A DNA stretch of 64,000 nt from positions 5,444,001 through 5,508,000 of the forward strand of contig JBAGRP010000001.1 in the NCBI GenBank assembly GCA_036924855.1, written 5' to 3'. Below the pieces are notes generated by a model, which ran no database searches, had not been told where the DNA came from, and saw only the letters and a program-made list of their open reading frames with translations. Both the position numbers and the translations under genes were made by a program. The stretch comes from Nitrobacteraceae bacterium AZCC 2146. Lineage in GTDB: Bacteria > Pseudomonadota > Alphaproteobacteria > Rhizobiales > Xanthobacteraceae. Shown piece after piece: positions 8,852-17,751 of this stretch. How positions within the stretch are numbered: the stretch's first letter is position 1; each line of letters opens with the position of its first letter.

Positions 8852-9037
8852 ATGAGCCGGCACTATCTTTGGCTGCTGCTGTTTCCATTCGTCGGGCTGC
8901 TGTGGGTGCCGTTCTATAATTTCAAGGATCCCGTGCTGTTCGGCTTTCCGTTCTTCTACTGGTACCAGCTCGCCTGGGTACCGGTGACGGCCGTGCTGAC
9001 CTGGATCGCCTACCGGACCTATCCCCATGAAGACTGA
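8852..9037 (+). CDS. DUF3311 small membrane protein
   Basis: A 61-residue protein with two hydrophobic helices separated by a short turn, ending in TYPHED. It matches the DUF3311 family, which is almost always encoded directly upstream of sodium:solute symporters and is thought to be an accessory subunit. It overlaps the symporter start by 11 bp, which implies translational coupling. A GAGGA ribosome site lies upstream of the ATG. Confidence 0.85.
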   Translation: MSRHYLWLLLFPFVGLLWVPFYNFKDPVLFGFPFFYWYQLAWVPVTAVLTWIAYRTYPHED

Positions 9038-10532
9038 ACTCGATATTCCCGCACTTGTCGTCTTCATTTTCTTTTTCGCACTTGTCACCGTGTTGGGTTT
9101 CGTGGCGTCGCGCTGGCATCGGCCGAAGACGCTGGCGAGCCTCGACGAATGGGGCCTCGGCGGCCGCCAGTTCGGCACCTGGATTACCTGGTTCCTGGTC
9201 GGCGGCGATTTCTACACCGCCTACACCGTGATCGCGGTGCCTTCGCTGGTTTATTCGGTCGGCGCCTACGGCTTCTTCGCGCTGCCTTACACCATCCTGG
9301 TCTATCCCTTCGTCTTCATGGTGATGCCGAAGCTGTGGCAAGTGGCGAAAGACAACGGCTATGTCACCGCCGCCGACGTGGTACATGGCCGCTATGGCTC
9401 GCGCACGCTGGAAGCGGCGGTCGCCATCACCGGCGTGGTCGCCACCATGCCCTACATCGCGTTGCAGCTGATCGGCATGGCCGCTGCGGTGAAGGCGCTC
9501 GGCTTTGAGGGCGAGTGGCCGCTGATCGCCGCCTTCATCGTGCTCGCGCTCTACACCTATTCGTCGGGCCTGCGCGCGCCGGCGCTGATCGCCTTCGTCA
9601 AGGACATCATGATCTATATCGCCGTGATCGCGGCGGTGTCGTTCATTCCCGGCAAGCTCGGCGGCTATGCCGCGGTGTTCGATGCTGCCGATCAGGCCTT
9701 CAAGGCCAAGGGCTCCGGCAGCATCCTGCTGGCGCCCGGCCAGTACGTCGCCTACGCCACGCTGGCGCTGGGTTCCGCGCTCGCCGCCTTCATGTATCCG
9801 CACACGCTGACCGGCATCTTCGCCAGCAAGAGCGCCACCACGATTCGCAAGAATGCGGTGCTGCTGCCGGCCTATACGCTGATGCTCGGCCTGCTGGCGC
9901 TGCTCGGCTATATGGGCCACGCCGCGCATCTGAAACTGGCCAGCAACAATGACGTGGTGCCGGCGCTGTTTCAGACCCTGTTCCCCGGCTGGTTCGCCGG
10001 CTTCGCCTTCGCGGCGATCGCGATCGGTGCGCTGGTGCCGGCGGCGGTGATGAGCATTGGCGCGGCCAATCTGTTCACGCGCAACTTCTGGAAAGCCTAC
10101 GTCAATCCCGACGTCACCAATGCCCAGGAAGCCGGCGTTGCCAAAATCGCTTCGCTGGTGGTGAAGGTCGGCGCCCTGCTGGTGATCATCTACCTGCCGA
10201 CGCAATTTGCATTGGACCTGCAGTTGCTCGGTGGCCTCTGGATCCTGCAGACGCTGCCGGCGCTGATCTTCGGCCTGTTCACCCGCTGGTTCACTGCGCC
10301 GGCGCTGCTGGCCGGCTGGGCAGTCGGCCTGTTCGGCGGAACCTACCTGACCTGGATGGATGGCTTGAAGCCGCTGCACCTGATCTCGATCGGCAGTTTT
10401 TCGGCGACGGCCTATGTCGGTCTGATCGCACTGGTCGGGAACGTCGCGGTGGCCGTGCTGCTCAATGTGGTCGTGCGCAAGACCGCGGGCCCGTTTACCT
10501 CCGACAGCTGGGTTGGCGCGCCGAAAGCCTGA
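9027..10532 (+). CDS. Sodium:solute symporter, monocarboxylate permease-like (MctP type)
   Basis: A 501-residue inner-membrane SSS-family transporter with about 13 hydrophobic segments. Pairing with a DUF3311 protein, the length, and a start such as WGLGGRQFGTW-WFLVGGDFYTAYT fit the MctP-like branch described in Rhizobium for lactate, pyruvate, acetate and alanine uptake. That substrate range is family knowledge, not seen here. Translation probably couples to the upstream gene through the 11-bp overlap. No two-component or LysR regulator is adjacent. Confidence 0.86.
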   Translation: MKTELDIPALVVFIFFFALVTVLGFVASRWHRPKTLASLDEWGLGGRQFGTWITWFLVGGDFYTAYTVIAVPSLVYSVGAYGFFALPYTILVYPFVFMVMPKLWQVAKDNGYVTAADVVHGRYGSRTLEAAVAITGVVATMPYIALQLIGMAAAVKALGFEGEWPLIAAFIVLALYTYSSGLRAPALIAFVKDIMIYIAVIAAVSFIPGKLGGYAAVFDAADQAFKAKGSGSILLAPGQYVAYATLALGSALAAFMYPHTLTGIFASKSATTIRKNAVLLPAYTLMLGLLALLGYMGHAAHLKLASNNDVVPALFQTLFPGWFAGFAFAAIAIGALVPAAVMSIGAANLFTRNFWKAYVNPDVTNAQEAGVAKIASLVVKVGALLVIIYLPTQFALDLQLLGGLWILQTLPALIFGLFTRWFTAPALLAGWAVGLFGGTYLTWMDGLKPLHLISIGSFSATAYVGLIALVGNVAVAVLLNVVVRKTAGPFTSDSWVGAPKA

Positions 10533-10637
10533 GCGAATACAAAGGAATATGCTTCGTTTGCATTCCGGCGCGCGCTGGTCTTAATCTCCCCGCGAGAATC
10601 GCCGCGATCCTTTCGCGCGGCGCCGGATGGAGCGTGC

Positions 10638-11618
10638 GTGGTGACAGTTTCGATGCGGATCGGCACGCGCAAGAGCACGATGGCGCTGGCCCAGACGGAG
10701 GAAATCGCACGTCGGCTGTCCGTCGTGGCGCCAGACCTGGACGTCGAGATCGTCAAGTTTGAACCGGTCGGCGACCGCGACCAGACCAGCAATCTGCTGC
10801 GCCACGGCGGCAAAGGCGGCGCCTTCGTCGGCGAGATCCGCGCCGCGGTGCTTTCCGGCAAGCTGCACGCGGCGATGCATTCGCTGAAGGATATGCCGGG
10901 CAACGAGGACACGCCGGGCCTCGTGATCGGCGCCACGCTCGCCCGCGATCCGCCGACGGACGCGCTGGTACTGCGTGCCGGCGTCGCCGTCGACGACCTC
11001 AAGCGCACCCGCGGCAAGGGCTTCAAGATCGGCACCAACGCCGTTCGCCGCGCCGCCTATATCAAGCGGCTGTTTCCGGACATCGAGGTGATCCACTTTC
11101 GCGGTGCCGCAGATACCCGCGTCCGCAAGCTCGATGAGCGCGAGATGCAGCGGCTGCCCGGCGGCGGCGAAGCCGGTCCGGCTGACGCGCTGATCATGGC
11201 TCGCTCGGGGCTCGAGCGCGTCGGGCTGGCAGACCGCATCGCCCATGATTTTTCGCCACTGGACATGCTGCCGGCGGCCGGGCAGGGCATCGTCGCTGTC
11301 GAATGCGCAGCGACGGACTGGCAGACCCGGCGCTATCTGTCGCTGATCGACGATCCCGCTGCGCATCTGTCCTGCGACGCGGAGCGCGAAGTGCTGTGGG
11401 TGCTGAATGGTCACTGCAATTCGCCGATCGCGGCTTACTCCATCATCAGCGGCAGCGAAATGTCGCTCACCGCGTCGGTGCTGGATGAAACCGGCGGAGA
11501 TTTTATCGAGGTGACGCGCAATGGTCCTGCGGATCGGCCGCGCGAGCTCGGTCGCGCCGTGGGCCTCGAATTGCTGCACAAGGGTGCGGCCGAGATCATC
11601 GAGCGCAGCCGGCCGTAG
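10638..11618 (+). CDS. hemC: Hydroxymethylbilane synthase (porphobilinogen deaminase), divergent copy
   Basis: Joins four porphobilinogens into hydroxymethylbilane in haem synthesis. The key residues of the family can be placed: catalytic Asp85 in HSLKDMP, Arg137/Arg138 in GTNAVRR, Arg155 and Arg161 in RGAADTR, and cofactor-attachment Cys260 in NGHCNSPIA. The cysteine loop reads GHCNSP rather than the usual GGCQVP, and several flanking blocks also differ from the common proteobacterial form, so this may be a second, divergent copy. The start is GTG at 10638 or 10641, or ATG at 10653. No hemD or other haem gene is adjacent; it converges with ndh. Confidence 0.8.
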   Translation: MVTVSMRIGTRKSTMALAQTEEIARRLSVVAPDLDVEIVKFEPVGDRDQTSNLLRHGGKGGAFVGEIRAAVLSGKLHAAMHSLKDMPGNEDTPGLVIGATLARDPPTDALVLRAGVAVDDLKRTRGKGFKIGTNAVRRAAYIKRLFPDIEVIHFRGAADTRVRKLDEREMQRLPGGGEAGPADALIMARSGLERVGLADRIAHDFSPLDMLPAAGQGIVAVECAATDWQTRRYLSLIDDPAAHLSCDAEREVLWVLNGHCNSPIAAYSIISGSEMSLTASVLDETGGDFIEVTRNGPADRPRELGRAVGLELLHKGAAEIIERSRP

Positions 11619-11639
11619 TCGAAGCGGGTAAGCTTTCCT

Positions 11640-12986
11640 TCAATGCAGTTTGATGCGTGGCTCGGTGCGCTTGGTCAGCAGCCCGGCCAGAAAGTTCAGC
11701 GCGACCCGCCACGGCCCGAACAGTGCCAGCAGATGCATCTTGTGCAATGAGCGATAGGCGAGTGTCGCAAAAAACCCCTCGAGCCGGAATCCGCGAAAGA
11801 TCACGCCAAAAGTTTTGTACTCGCTGAGCGCCACCAGCGAGCCGCGATCGTGAAACCGGAACGGCGGGATCGGCTTGCCGTCGAGCCGGTTTGCGATCAC
11901 GCCGACCATGAAGTCGGCCTGCTGCTGCGCGATCTGCGCGCGGGCGGGCAGGGGCGTCGTGCCACCTTCGGGGACACAGTCGGCGCAGTCGCCGAGCACA
12001 AAGATATTGTCGTCACGCGTGGTCTGAAGCGTCGGCCTGACCACCAGGCGATTGATGCGGTCGGCCTCGAGCCCATCGAGATCGCGCAGCACATCCGGCG
12101 CCTTGATGCCGGCGGCCCAGACGATCAATTCGGCCGGAATGAACTCGCCGCCCTTGAGCGTGACGCCGTCGGCTTCCACCGACATCACCGGCGTACCGGT
12201 GCGGACATTGATGCCGAGGCTCTCCAGCAGCTTCGTCGTGTCGGCCGCGAGGTCTTCCGGCAGTGCCAGCAGGATTCGCGGGCCGGCTTCGATCAGTTCG
12301 ATCTTGATCAGTTTGTCGAAATCGATGTTGTCGAGATTATAGGAAGCGAGGTCGCGCATCGACTTGTGCAGCTCGGCGGCGAGTTCGACGCCGGTGGCGC
12401 CGGCGCCGACAACGGCGCAATGCAGTTGTCCGGGCCGCAGCGGTTCGTATTGCGCATTGGCGCGCAGGCAGGCGTCCATCATGCGGCGATTGAAGCGCAC
12501 CGCCTGGTCCAGCGTGTCGAGGGTGATGGCATGCTCCATCACGCCCGGCGTGCCGAAATCGTTCGACAGGCTGCCGATCGCGATCACCAGCGTGTCATAG
12601 CCGAGCACGCGCGGCGGAATGACCCGCGTGCCGTTCTCGTCGTCGGTCGGCGCCACATAGATTTGCCGCTTCGCACGGTTCAACCCGATCATCTCGCCAA
12701 TCCGGTAGCGATAGTGCCGCAGTTTTGCATGTGCGATCAGTTCGACAGCGTCGGTCTCGCTGTCGAACGAACCGGCGGCAACTTCGTGCAGCAGCGGCTT
12801 CCAGACATGGATGCGGGACTTGTCGAGCAGCGTCACGGAGATCTTGCCCTTGCGGCCGTAACGAGCCCCGAGCTTCGACGCCAGATGCAGCCCCGCCGCG
12901 CCGGCACCAACGATCAGCACGCGGTGCTGCGTGGGATCGTTGGTCGACGGCGTTTCCGCAATCGAGTCGTAAAGGCTGAGATCCAT
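11640..12986 (-). CDS. ndh: Type II NADH dehydrogenase
   Basis: A 448-residue FAD enzyme that oxidises NADH and passes electrons to quinone without pumping protons. Two dinucleotide-binding motifs are present: GAGAAG (27-32) for FAD and GAGATG (194-199) for NADH. A VLGDCADC segment near residue 330 is typical of the FAD-ribityl site. The C-terminal 40 residues are hydrophobic/amphipathic and basic, consistent with peripheral membrane attachment as in other NDH-2 proteins. The N-terminus carries about 20 extra residues before the first strand. It lies 74 bp downstream of the oligopeptidase gene on the same strand. Confidence 0.88.
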   Translation of the reverse strand: MDLSLYDSIAETPSTNDPTQHRVLIVGAGAAGLHLASKLGARYGRKGKISVTLLDKSRIHVWKPLLHEVAAGSFDSETDAVELIAHAKLRHYRYRIGEMIGLNRAKRQIYVAPTDDENGTRVIPPRVLGYDTLVIAIGSLSNDFGTPGVMEHAITLDTLDQAVRFNRRMMDACLRANAQYEPLRPGQLHCAVVGAGATGVELAAELHKSMRDLASYNLDNIDFDKLIKIELIEAGPRILLALPEDLAADTTKLLESLGINVRTGTPVMSVEADGVTLKGGEFIPAELIVWAAGIKAPDVLRDLDGLEADRINRLVVRPTLQTTRDDNIFVLGDCADCVPEGGTTPLPARAQIAQQQADFMVGVIANRLDGKPIPPFRFHDRGSLVALSEYKTFGVIFRGFRLEGFFATLAYRSLHKMHLLALFGPWRVALNFLAGLLTKRTEPRIKLH

Positions 12987-13060
12987 CGCGGGTCTGCCGA
13001 TCCGGCTGTGGGATACTCAATCTATGCGGCCTCCGCGGGCGAGACAATGGCGCGGCGACG

Positions 13061-15163
13061 CTACGCCTGTTCCGCCAGTCCCACCGCCCACAGCGCGAAT
13101 GCATAGGCGATCGCGATTTCGTCGAGGCGGTTGAAACGGCCGGAGGCGCCGCCATGGCCGGCGCCCATATTGGTGCGCAGCAATACCGGGCCGCCGGATG
13201 TCATGGTGGCGCGCAGCCGCGCGATCCATTTCGCCGGCTCCCAATACGTGACACGCGGATCGGTCAGGCCGCCCATCGCGAGTACAGCCGGGTAGTCCTT
13301 CGCCGCGACATTGTCATAGGGTGAGTAAGACAAAATGGTCCTGAAGTCGGCCTCGCTTTCGATCGGATTGCCCCATTCCGGCCATTCCGGCGGCGTCAAC
13401 GGCAGGGTGTCGTCGAGCATGGTGTTGAGCACATCGACGAACGGCACTTCGGCGACGATGCCGGCGAACAATTCGCCGGCGCGGTTGGCGACGGCGCCCA
13501 TCAGCATGCCGCCGGCGCTGCCGCCATGGCCGACGATGCGTTTGGCAGACGTATACTTCGCATCGATCAGTGCGCGGCCGGAGGCGGCGAAATCGTCGAA
13601 GCTGTTGGTCTTCTTGTCGCGCTTGCCGTCGAGATACCAGCTCCAGCCCTTGTCGGCGCCGCCGCGGATATGCGCGATCGCATAGACAAAACCACGATCG
13701 ACCAGCGACAAACGATTGGCCGAGAACGACGCCGGCATCGCCATTCCGTAAGAGCCGTAACCATAGAGCAGCAACGGCGCGTTGCCGTCACGGACGAGAC
13801 CCTTGCGATGCAGGATCGACACCGGCACCTGCGCGCCGTCCTGTGCCGTCGCCATGATGCGGGTGGTGACGTAGTCGGCAGGGTTGTGACCGGACGGAAT
13901 TTCCTGCCGCTTGCGCAGGATACGTTCGCGGCTCGCCATGTCGTAGTCATAGACTTCCGACGGTGTCGTCATCGACGAATAGGAAAACCGCAGGTTCGTC
14001 GTTTCGAATTCATAGCCGCCCATGGTATCGAGCGAGTAGGCGGCTTCGTCGAAGGCGATGGCGTGTTCTTCCGCGGTGGTAAGATCACGGATGATGATCG
14101 ACGGCAGCGCGTTGGCCCGCTCCAGCCGCACCAGATGGCCGGCATAGAGCTCGATGTCGATGAGGTAGATGCCCTCGCGATGTGGAATGAGATCGCGCCA
14201 GTTGGCGCGCTCCGGCGCGGCCAGCGGGGCGGTGACGAGCTTGAAGTCGATGGCGCCATCGGCATTGGTGAGGATGAACAGTTCGTCGCCGCGATCGGCC
14301 AGCGAATATTGTATGCCTTCTTCGCGTGCAGCGACGAGGCGTGGCGGCGCGCCGTAATCGCTGAGATCGATCAGTTGCTGTTCCGAGGTTTCGTGATCGC
14401 CGCCGGCGATGACGCAGAAACGACCGCTGGCGCTTTCGTGGATGTGGGTGAACCAGCCGGAATCCTGTTCTTCATAGACCAGCACGTCGTCGGCCTGCGT
14501 GGTGCCGAGCCGATGCCGCCAGACCTGCATCGGGCGATGATTGTCGTCGAGCTTCACATAGAAGAACGCCTTGGAATCCAGCGTCCACACCATGCCGCCG
14601 TCGGTCTCCTCGACGAGGTCGGGGCTGTCTTCGCCGGTGGCCCAGTCGCGCACGCGGATCGAAAAATATTCCGAGCCGGCGATATCGGCGCTCCAGGCTT
14701 GCAGCGCGTGGTCCGGCGAATGCCGGGCGCCGCCGAACTTGAAGTATTTGTGGTCCGCTGCGAGCCTGTCGCCGTCGAGGATGATCGCGGCGTCGCCGCC
14801 GTCGCGCGGTGTGCGGCCAAACATCTCGTGCTGCCCGCCCTCGCGGAATTTTCGCAGGTAGGAATAAGGCCCATCCGGCGCCGGCACGCTGGAATCGTCT
14901 TCCTTGATGCGGCCGCGCATCTCGGCCACCAGCGTTTTCTGCAGGGCGGCGGTGCCGCCGAGCAGGCTGTCGCTATAGACGTTCTCGGCCTCGAGATAGC
15001 TGCGGATTTCCGGATCGAGCACGCCGGGGTCGCGCAGCACCTCCTGCCATTTCGCGTCCTTCAGCCAGGCGTAGTCGTCATGTACGGTAATGCCGTGCGT
15101 GGTGAAGCTGTGCGGATGACGCGGCGCAACCGGAGCCGCAATCGAGGAGGTCTGCTTTGTCAT
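13061..15163 (-). CDS. ptrB: Oligopeptidase B (S9 prolyl oligopeptidase family)
   Basis: A 700-residue serine peptidase that cleaves short peptides after basic residues. The first ~400 residues form the beta-propeller lid and the C-terminal part the alpha/beta-hydrolase domain. The triad can be assigned from motifs: Ser549 in GGSAGG, Asp635 in LTDPRV and His670 in GAGHGG. There is no signal peptide, so it is cytoplasmic. The length matches the family. The ATG at 15163 faces the NTF2-like gene with an 86-bp divergent gap. The symbol rests on the catalytic-domain match; other S9A peptidases cannot be excluded. Confidence 0.88.
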   Translation of the reverse strand: MTKQTSSIAAPVAPRHPHSFTTHGITVHDDYAWLKDAKWQEVLRDPGVLDPEIRSYLEAENVYSDSLLGGTAALQKTLVAEMRGRIKEDDSSVPAPDGPYSYLRKFREGGQHEMFGRTPRDGGDAAIILDGDRLAADHKYFKFGGARHSPDHALQAWSADIAGSEYFSIRVRDWATGEDSPDLVEETDGGMVWTLDSKAFFYVKLDDNHRPMQVWRHRLGTTQADDVLVYEEQDSGWFTHIHESASGRFCVIAGGDHETSEQQLIDLSDYGAPPRLVAAREEGIQYSLADRGDELFILTNADGAIDFKLVTAPLAAPERANWRDLIPHREGIYLIDIELYAGHLVRLERANALPSIIIRDLTTAEEHAIAFDEAAYSLDTMGGYEFETTNLRFSYSSMTTPSEVYDYDMASRERILRKRQEIPSGHNPADYVTTRIMATAQDGAQVPVSILHRKGLVRDGNAPLLLYGYGSYGMAMPASFSANRLSLVDRGFVYAIAHIRGGADKGWSWYLDGKRDKKTNSFDDFAASGRALIDAKYTSAKRIVGHGGSAGGMLMGAVANRAGELFAGIVAEVPFVDVLNTMLDDTLPLTPPEWPEWGNPIESEADFRTILSYSPYDNVAAKDYPAVLAMGGLTDPRVTYWEPAKWIARLRATMTSGGPVLLRTNMGAGHGGASGRFNRLDEIAIAYAFALWAVGLAEQA

Positions 15164-15249
15164 GAACGCTCTTTTCGGGAAGGCTGGATCGGACTATGGC
15201 TGGGATACGCCGCGCATTGCCGCATCGCCCCGCAATTGTTGGACATCCC

Positions 15250-15855
15250 ATGGATATAGAGATTCTCGACCGCCTTGCCATCCGCGATCTCATTGAAAAC
15301 TGGGTGGTCTGGCGCGACGCCGGCGACTGGGAGCGCTTCCGTACCGTCTGGTTCGATGATGGCCGGATGGTGGCGACATGGACTCAGGGGACAGCCGACG
15401 AATTCATCGCCATGAGCAAGGCCGGCTGGGACAAGGGCGTCTCGATCATGCATTTCCTCGGCGCCCAGTCGATCGATCTGGCCGGCACCCGCGCGGTCTC
15501 GCAGACCAAGATGACCATCGCGCAGCGCGCGCTGGTGCATGGCGTCAATGTCGACGTGATGCTGACCGGGCGGTTCTACGATTTCCTGGAAAAGCGGGAG
15601 GGCAAATGGGGCATGGTGCTGCGCCAGCCGATCTATGAAAAGGATCGTATCGATCCGGTGGTGCCGGGGACGCCGCTGAAGCTCGACGCCGAGTTGCTGG
15701 CGAGTTTCCCGGAAGGCTATCGCCACCTCGCTTATCTGCAGAGCGAGATCGGCTACAAGATCAAGCCCAACATGCCCGGCCTGCGCGGCGACGCGGTGGA
15801 GGCGTTGTACAAGAGCGGCGCGAAGTGGCTGAAGGGCGAAAAGCTGGATCGATAG
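15250..15855 (+). CDS. NTF2-like/SnoaL-fold protein
   Basis: A 201-residue protein whose first ~130 residues look like a cone-fold NTF2/SnoaL domain: an N-terminal helix (LDRLAIRDLIENWVVWRDAGDW), then FDDGRMVAT and a later beta-rich half. Members include dehydratases, isomerases and small-ligand binders, so a reaction cannot be named. The ATG at 15250 is chosen over an earlier in-frame start at 15196 because the family pattern begins there. It is followed by an acyl-CoA synthetase on the same strand, with a short palindrome between, and might serve in the same catabolic step. Confidence 0.72.
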   Translation: MDIEILDRLAIRDLIENWVVWRDAGDWERFRTVWFDDGRMVATWTQGTADEFIAMSKAGWDKGVSIMHFLGAQSIDLAGTRAVSQTKMTIAQRALVHGVNVDVMLTGRFYDFLEKREGKWGMVLRQPIYEKDRIDPVVPGTPLKLDAELLASFPEGYRHLAYLQSEIGYKIKPNMPGLRGDAVEALYKSGAKWLKGEKLDR

Positions 15856-15879
15856 GGACGAAATGCGCGAAGCTTCTTA

Positions 15880-15900
15880 CCCTCCCCCTCCAGGGGAGGG
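15880..15900. repeat. Short palindrome between the NTF2-like and acyl-CoA synthetase genes
   Basis: Arms CCCTCCCC (15880-15887) and GGGGAGGG (15893-15900) with a 5-nt loop. It resembles the CCCTCCCC/GGGGAGGG hairpins common between genes in Bradyrhizobium-type genomes. There is no T-run, so a strong terminator role is unlikely. Confidence 0.6.
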
Positions 15901-15948
15901 GTGACAGGGACCTTCGCTCAATACCAAGAAAAAGGGGGAGAAACCACT

Positions 15949-17478
15949 ATGCCCGACTTCATCACGCTCGATGCGCTGGTGCGCAACACCGCGGCCGATG
16001 CGCCGATGCGCACCGCCATTCTCGATGACCGGCAAAGTCTCACCTACGTTGAGTTCGACGACCTGATTGATCGCGTCGCTGCCGCGCTGCAGGCCGATGG
16101 GCTGCAGCCGCAGGACGTCATTTCGATCTGTGCCTACAGCTCGGTGCAATACGCCGCCACGTTCCTCGGCGCGCTGCGGGCCGGGATAGCTGTGGCACCA
16201 CTGGCGCCGTCGTCCACGCCGGATGACTTCGCGGCGATGCTTCGGGATTGCGGCGCGAAGGTGCTGTTCATGGACGCCGCCGCGGCGGCGTCTATGGGCG
16301 CAGCGGCAACAGGGCCTGCGGTATTGCGCGTCGCGCTCGATGACAGCGATTTCGGCCGAGCCTTCAGCACCTGGAGCGGCGCGCCGGGCACCAAGTCCGC
16401 ACCGGTCACGATCGATCCGGAATGGGTGTTTAACATCATCTATTCCTCCGGCACCACCGGCACGCCGAAAGGCATCATTCACACCCACCTGATGCGCTGG
16501 CGGCAATATGGTCAGACCGATCCGCTCGGCTATGGACCGGATGCGATCACTGTGCTGTCCACGCCGCTTTATTCCAACACCACGCTGGTCGCCTTCAATC
16601 CGACATTTGCTGGCGGCGGCACCGCGGTGCTGATGAAGAAATTCGACGCGCGGGGATTCCTCGAACTGAGCGAGAAGCACCGCGCCACCCACGCGATGCT
16701 TGTGCCGGTGCAATATCGCCGCATCATGAACGTCGCGGATTTCGACAGCTTCGACCTGTCGTCCTTTGTCATGAAGTTCAGCACCTCGGCGCCGTTTGCC
16801 GCGGCGCTGAAGGCCGACGTGCTGAAGCGCTGGCCCGGCGGCCTGACCGAAGTCTACGGCATGACCGAAGGCGGCGGCACCTGCCGGTTGCTGGCGCATG
16901 AGCATCCGGACAAGCTGCACACGGTGGGCCGCCCGATGCCCGATCATGATATCCGCCTGCTCGACGAGAACGGCGTGGAAGTCGCTGCCGGCGAGATTGG
17001 CGAAGTGGTCGGTCACTCGCTGAACATCATGCGGGGCTATCTCAACCAGCCCGCCAAGACCGCCGAGACGTTCTGGCGCGACGCCACCGGCAAGCTTTTC
17101 GTCCGCACCGGCGATGTCGGCCGCTTCGACGAAGACGGCTTTCTCACCTTGATGGACCGCAAGAAGGACATGATCATTTCCGGCGGCTTCAATATCTATC
17201 CCAGCGATCTCGAGGCGGTGTTGACCGGCCATGACGATGTCGTGGAAGCCGCCGTGGTCGCGATGCCATCGGAGGAATGGGGCGAAACCCCGGTGGGATT
17301 CGTGGTGCTGAGGCCGGACGCAACGGCGGATGCGGCGGCGCTGAAGGCGTGGGTGAATGGCCGGGTCGGCAAATTCCAGCGCGTCGCCGATATCGTCATT
17401 GTCGATACGCTGCCGCGCAGCGCCATCGGCAAGGTGCTGAAGCGGGAATTGCGGGATCGGAGATTGGCGGCGGGGTGA
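15949..17478 (+). CDS. AMP-dependent acyl-CoA synthetase/ligase
   Basis: A 509-residue ANL-superfamily enzyme that activates a carboxylic acid with ATP and couples it to CoA. It has the P-loop-like YSSGTTGTPKG (residues 165-175), an A5-type EVYGMTEGGG, GDVGRFDEDGFLTLMDRKKD for ribose binding and hinge, and the catalytic lysine in AIGKVLKREL near the C-terminus. The ATG at 15949 is preceded by GGGGGAG. The acid substrate cannot be read from sequence; medium-chain or aromatic acids are typical for this size. The only neighbour in the same direction is the NTF2-like gene. Confidence 0.9.
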   Translation: MPDFITLDALVRNTAADAPMRTAILDDRQSLTYVEFDDLIDRVAAALQADGLQPQDVISICAYSSVQYAATFLGALRAGIAVAPLAPSSTPDDFAAMLRDCGAKVLFMDAAAAASMGAAATGPAVLRVALDDSDFGRAFSTWSGAPGTKSAPVTIDPEWVFNIIYSSGTTGTPKGIIHTHLMRWRQYGQTDPLGYGPDAITVLSTPLYSNTTLVAFNPTFAGGGTAVLMKKFDARGFLELSEKHRATHAMLVPVQYRRIMNVADFDSFDLSSFVMKFSTSAPFAAALKADVLKRWPGGLTEVYGMTEGGGTCRLLAHEHPDKLHTVGRPMPDHDIRLLDENGVEVAAGEIGEVVGHSLNIMRGYLNQPAKTAETFWRDATGKLFVRTGDVGRFDEDGFLTLMDRKKDMIISGGFNIYPSDLEAVLTGHDDVVEAAVVAMPSEEWGETPVGFVVLRPDATADAAALKAWVNGRVGKFQRVADIVIVDTLPRSAIGKVLKRELRDRRLAAG

Positions 17479-17496
17479 GGCGCCGGCCTCTCAACA

Positions 17497-17522
17497 GTCG
17501 TCCCCGCGAAGGCGGGGACGAC
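17497..17522. repeat. Palindromic hairpin between convergent genes
   Basis: Perfect 11-bp arms GTCGTCCCCGC and GCGGGGACGAC around a GAAG loop, lying between the stops of the acyl-CoA synthetase (+) and slyX (-). A related hairpin with shared GTCGTCCC arms sits between another convergent pair at 54959. It could act as a bidirectional terminator or RNA-end stabiliser. Confidence 0.75.
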
Positions 17523-17535
17523 ACCGGAGGATGAT

Positions 17536-17751
17536 TTAATAATGCGGCGGCGGTTCGTTGGTGATGCCGCCGGTGTTGCTCTCGGCCTCCTGCAGCCGCT
17601 CGCCGAGCTGCGCGACCTGGCGCATCAGCTTGTCGATCTGCCTCCACTGTTCCGTGATGGTATTGTTCAGGGTCTCGATGGTGAGATCCTGATAGGTCAG
17701 CCGCGTCTCAAGCGCATCGATGCGCTCGCCGAGAGTTTTGATGTCAGTCAT
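17536..17751 (-). CDS. slyX: SlyX family protein
   Basis: A 71-residue, almost entirely helical protein with heptad-like spacing (coiled coil, residues 4-58) and the diagnostic SlyX C-terminus PPPHY. The function of SlyX is not established in any organism. The ATG at 17751 lies inside the end of trhO: the two genes share 8 bp (ATGACTGA), so translation is almost certainly coupled. No independent ribosome site is evident. Confidence 0.9.
   Translation of the reverse strand: MTDIKTLGERIDALETRLTYQDLTIETLNNTITEQWRQIDKLMRQVAQLGERLQEAESNTGGITNEPPPHY

Noticed and set aside
8922..10379. 485-codon open frame on the minus strand
   Set aside because: It is a shadow of the symporter gene; rich in His, Gln and Arg with no hydrophobic or domain pattern.
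11850..13106. 418-codon open frame on the plus strand
   Set aside because: Antisense to ndh, with no domain pattern.
13526..15259. 577-codon open frame on the plus strand
   Set aside because: It mirrors the oligopeptidase B gene on the other strand, whose catalytic motifs are intact.
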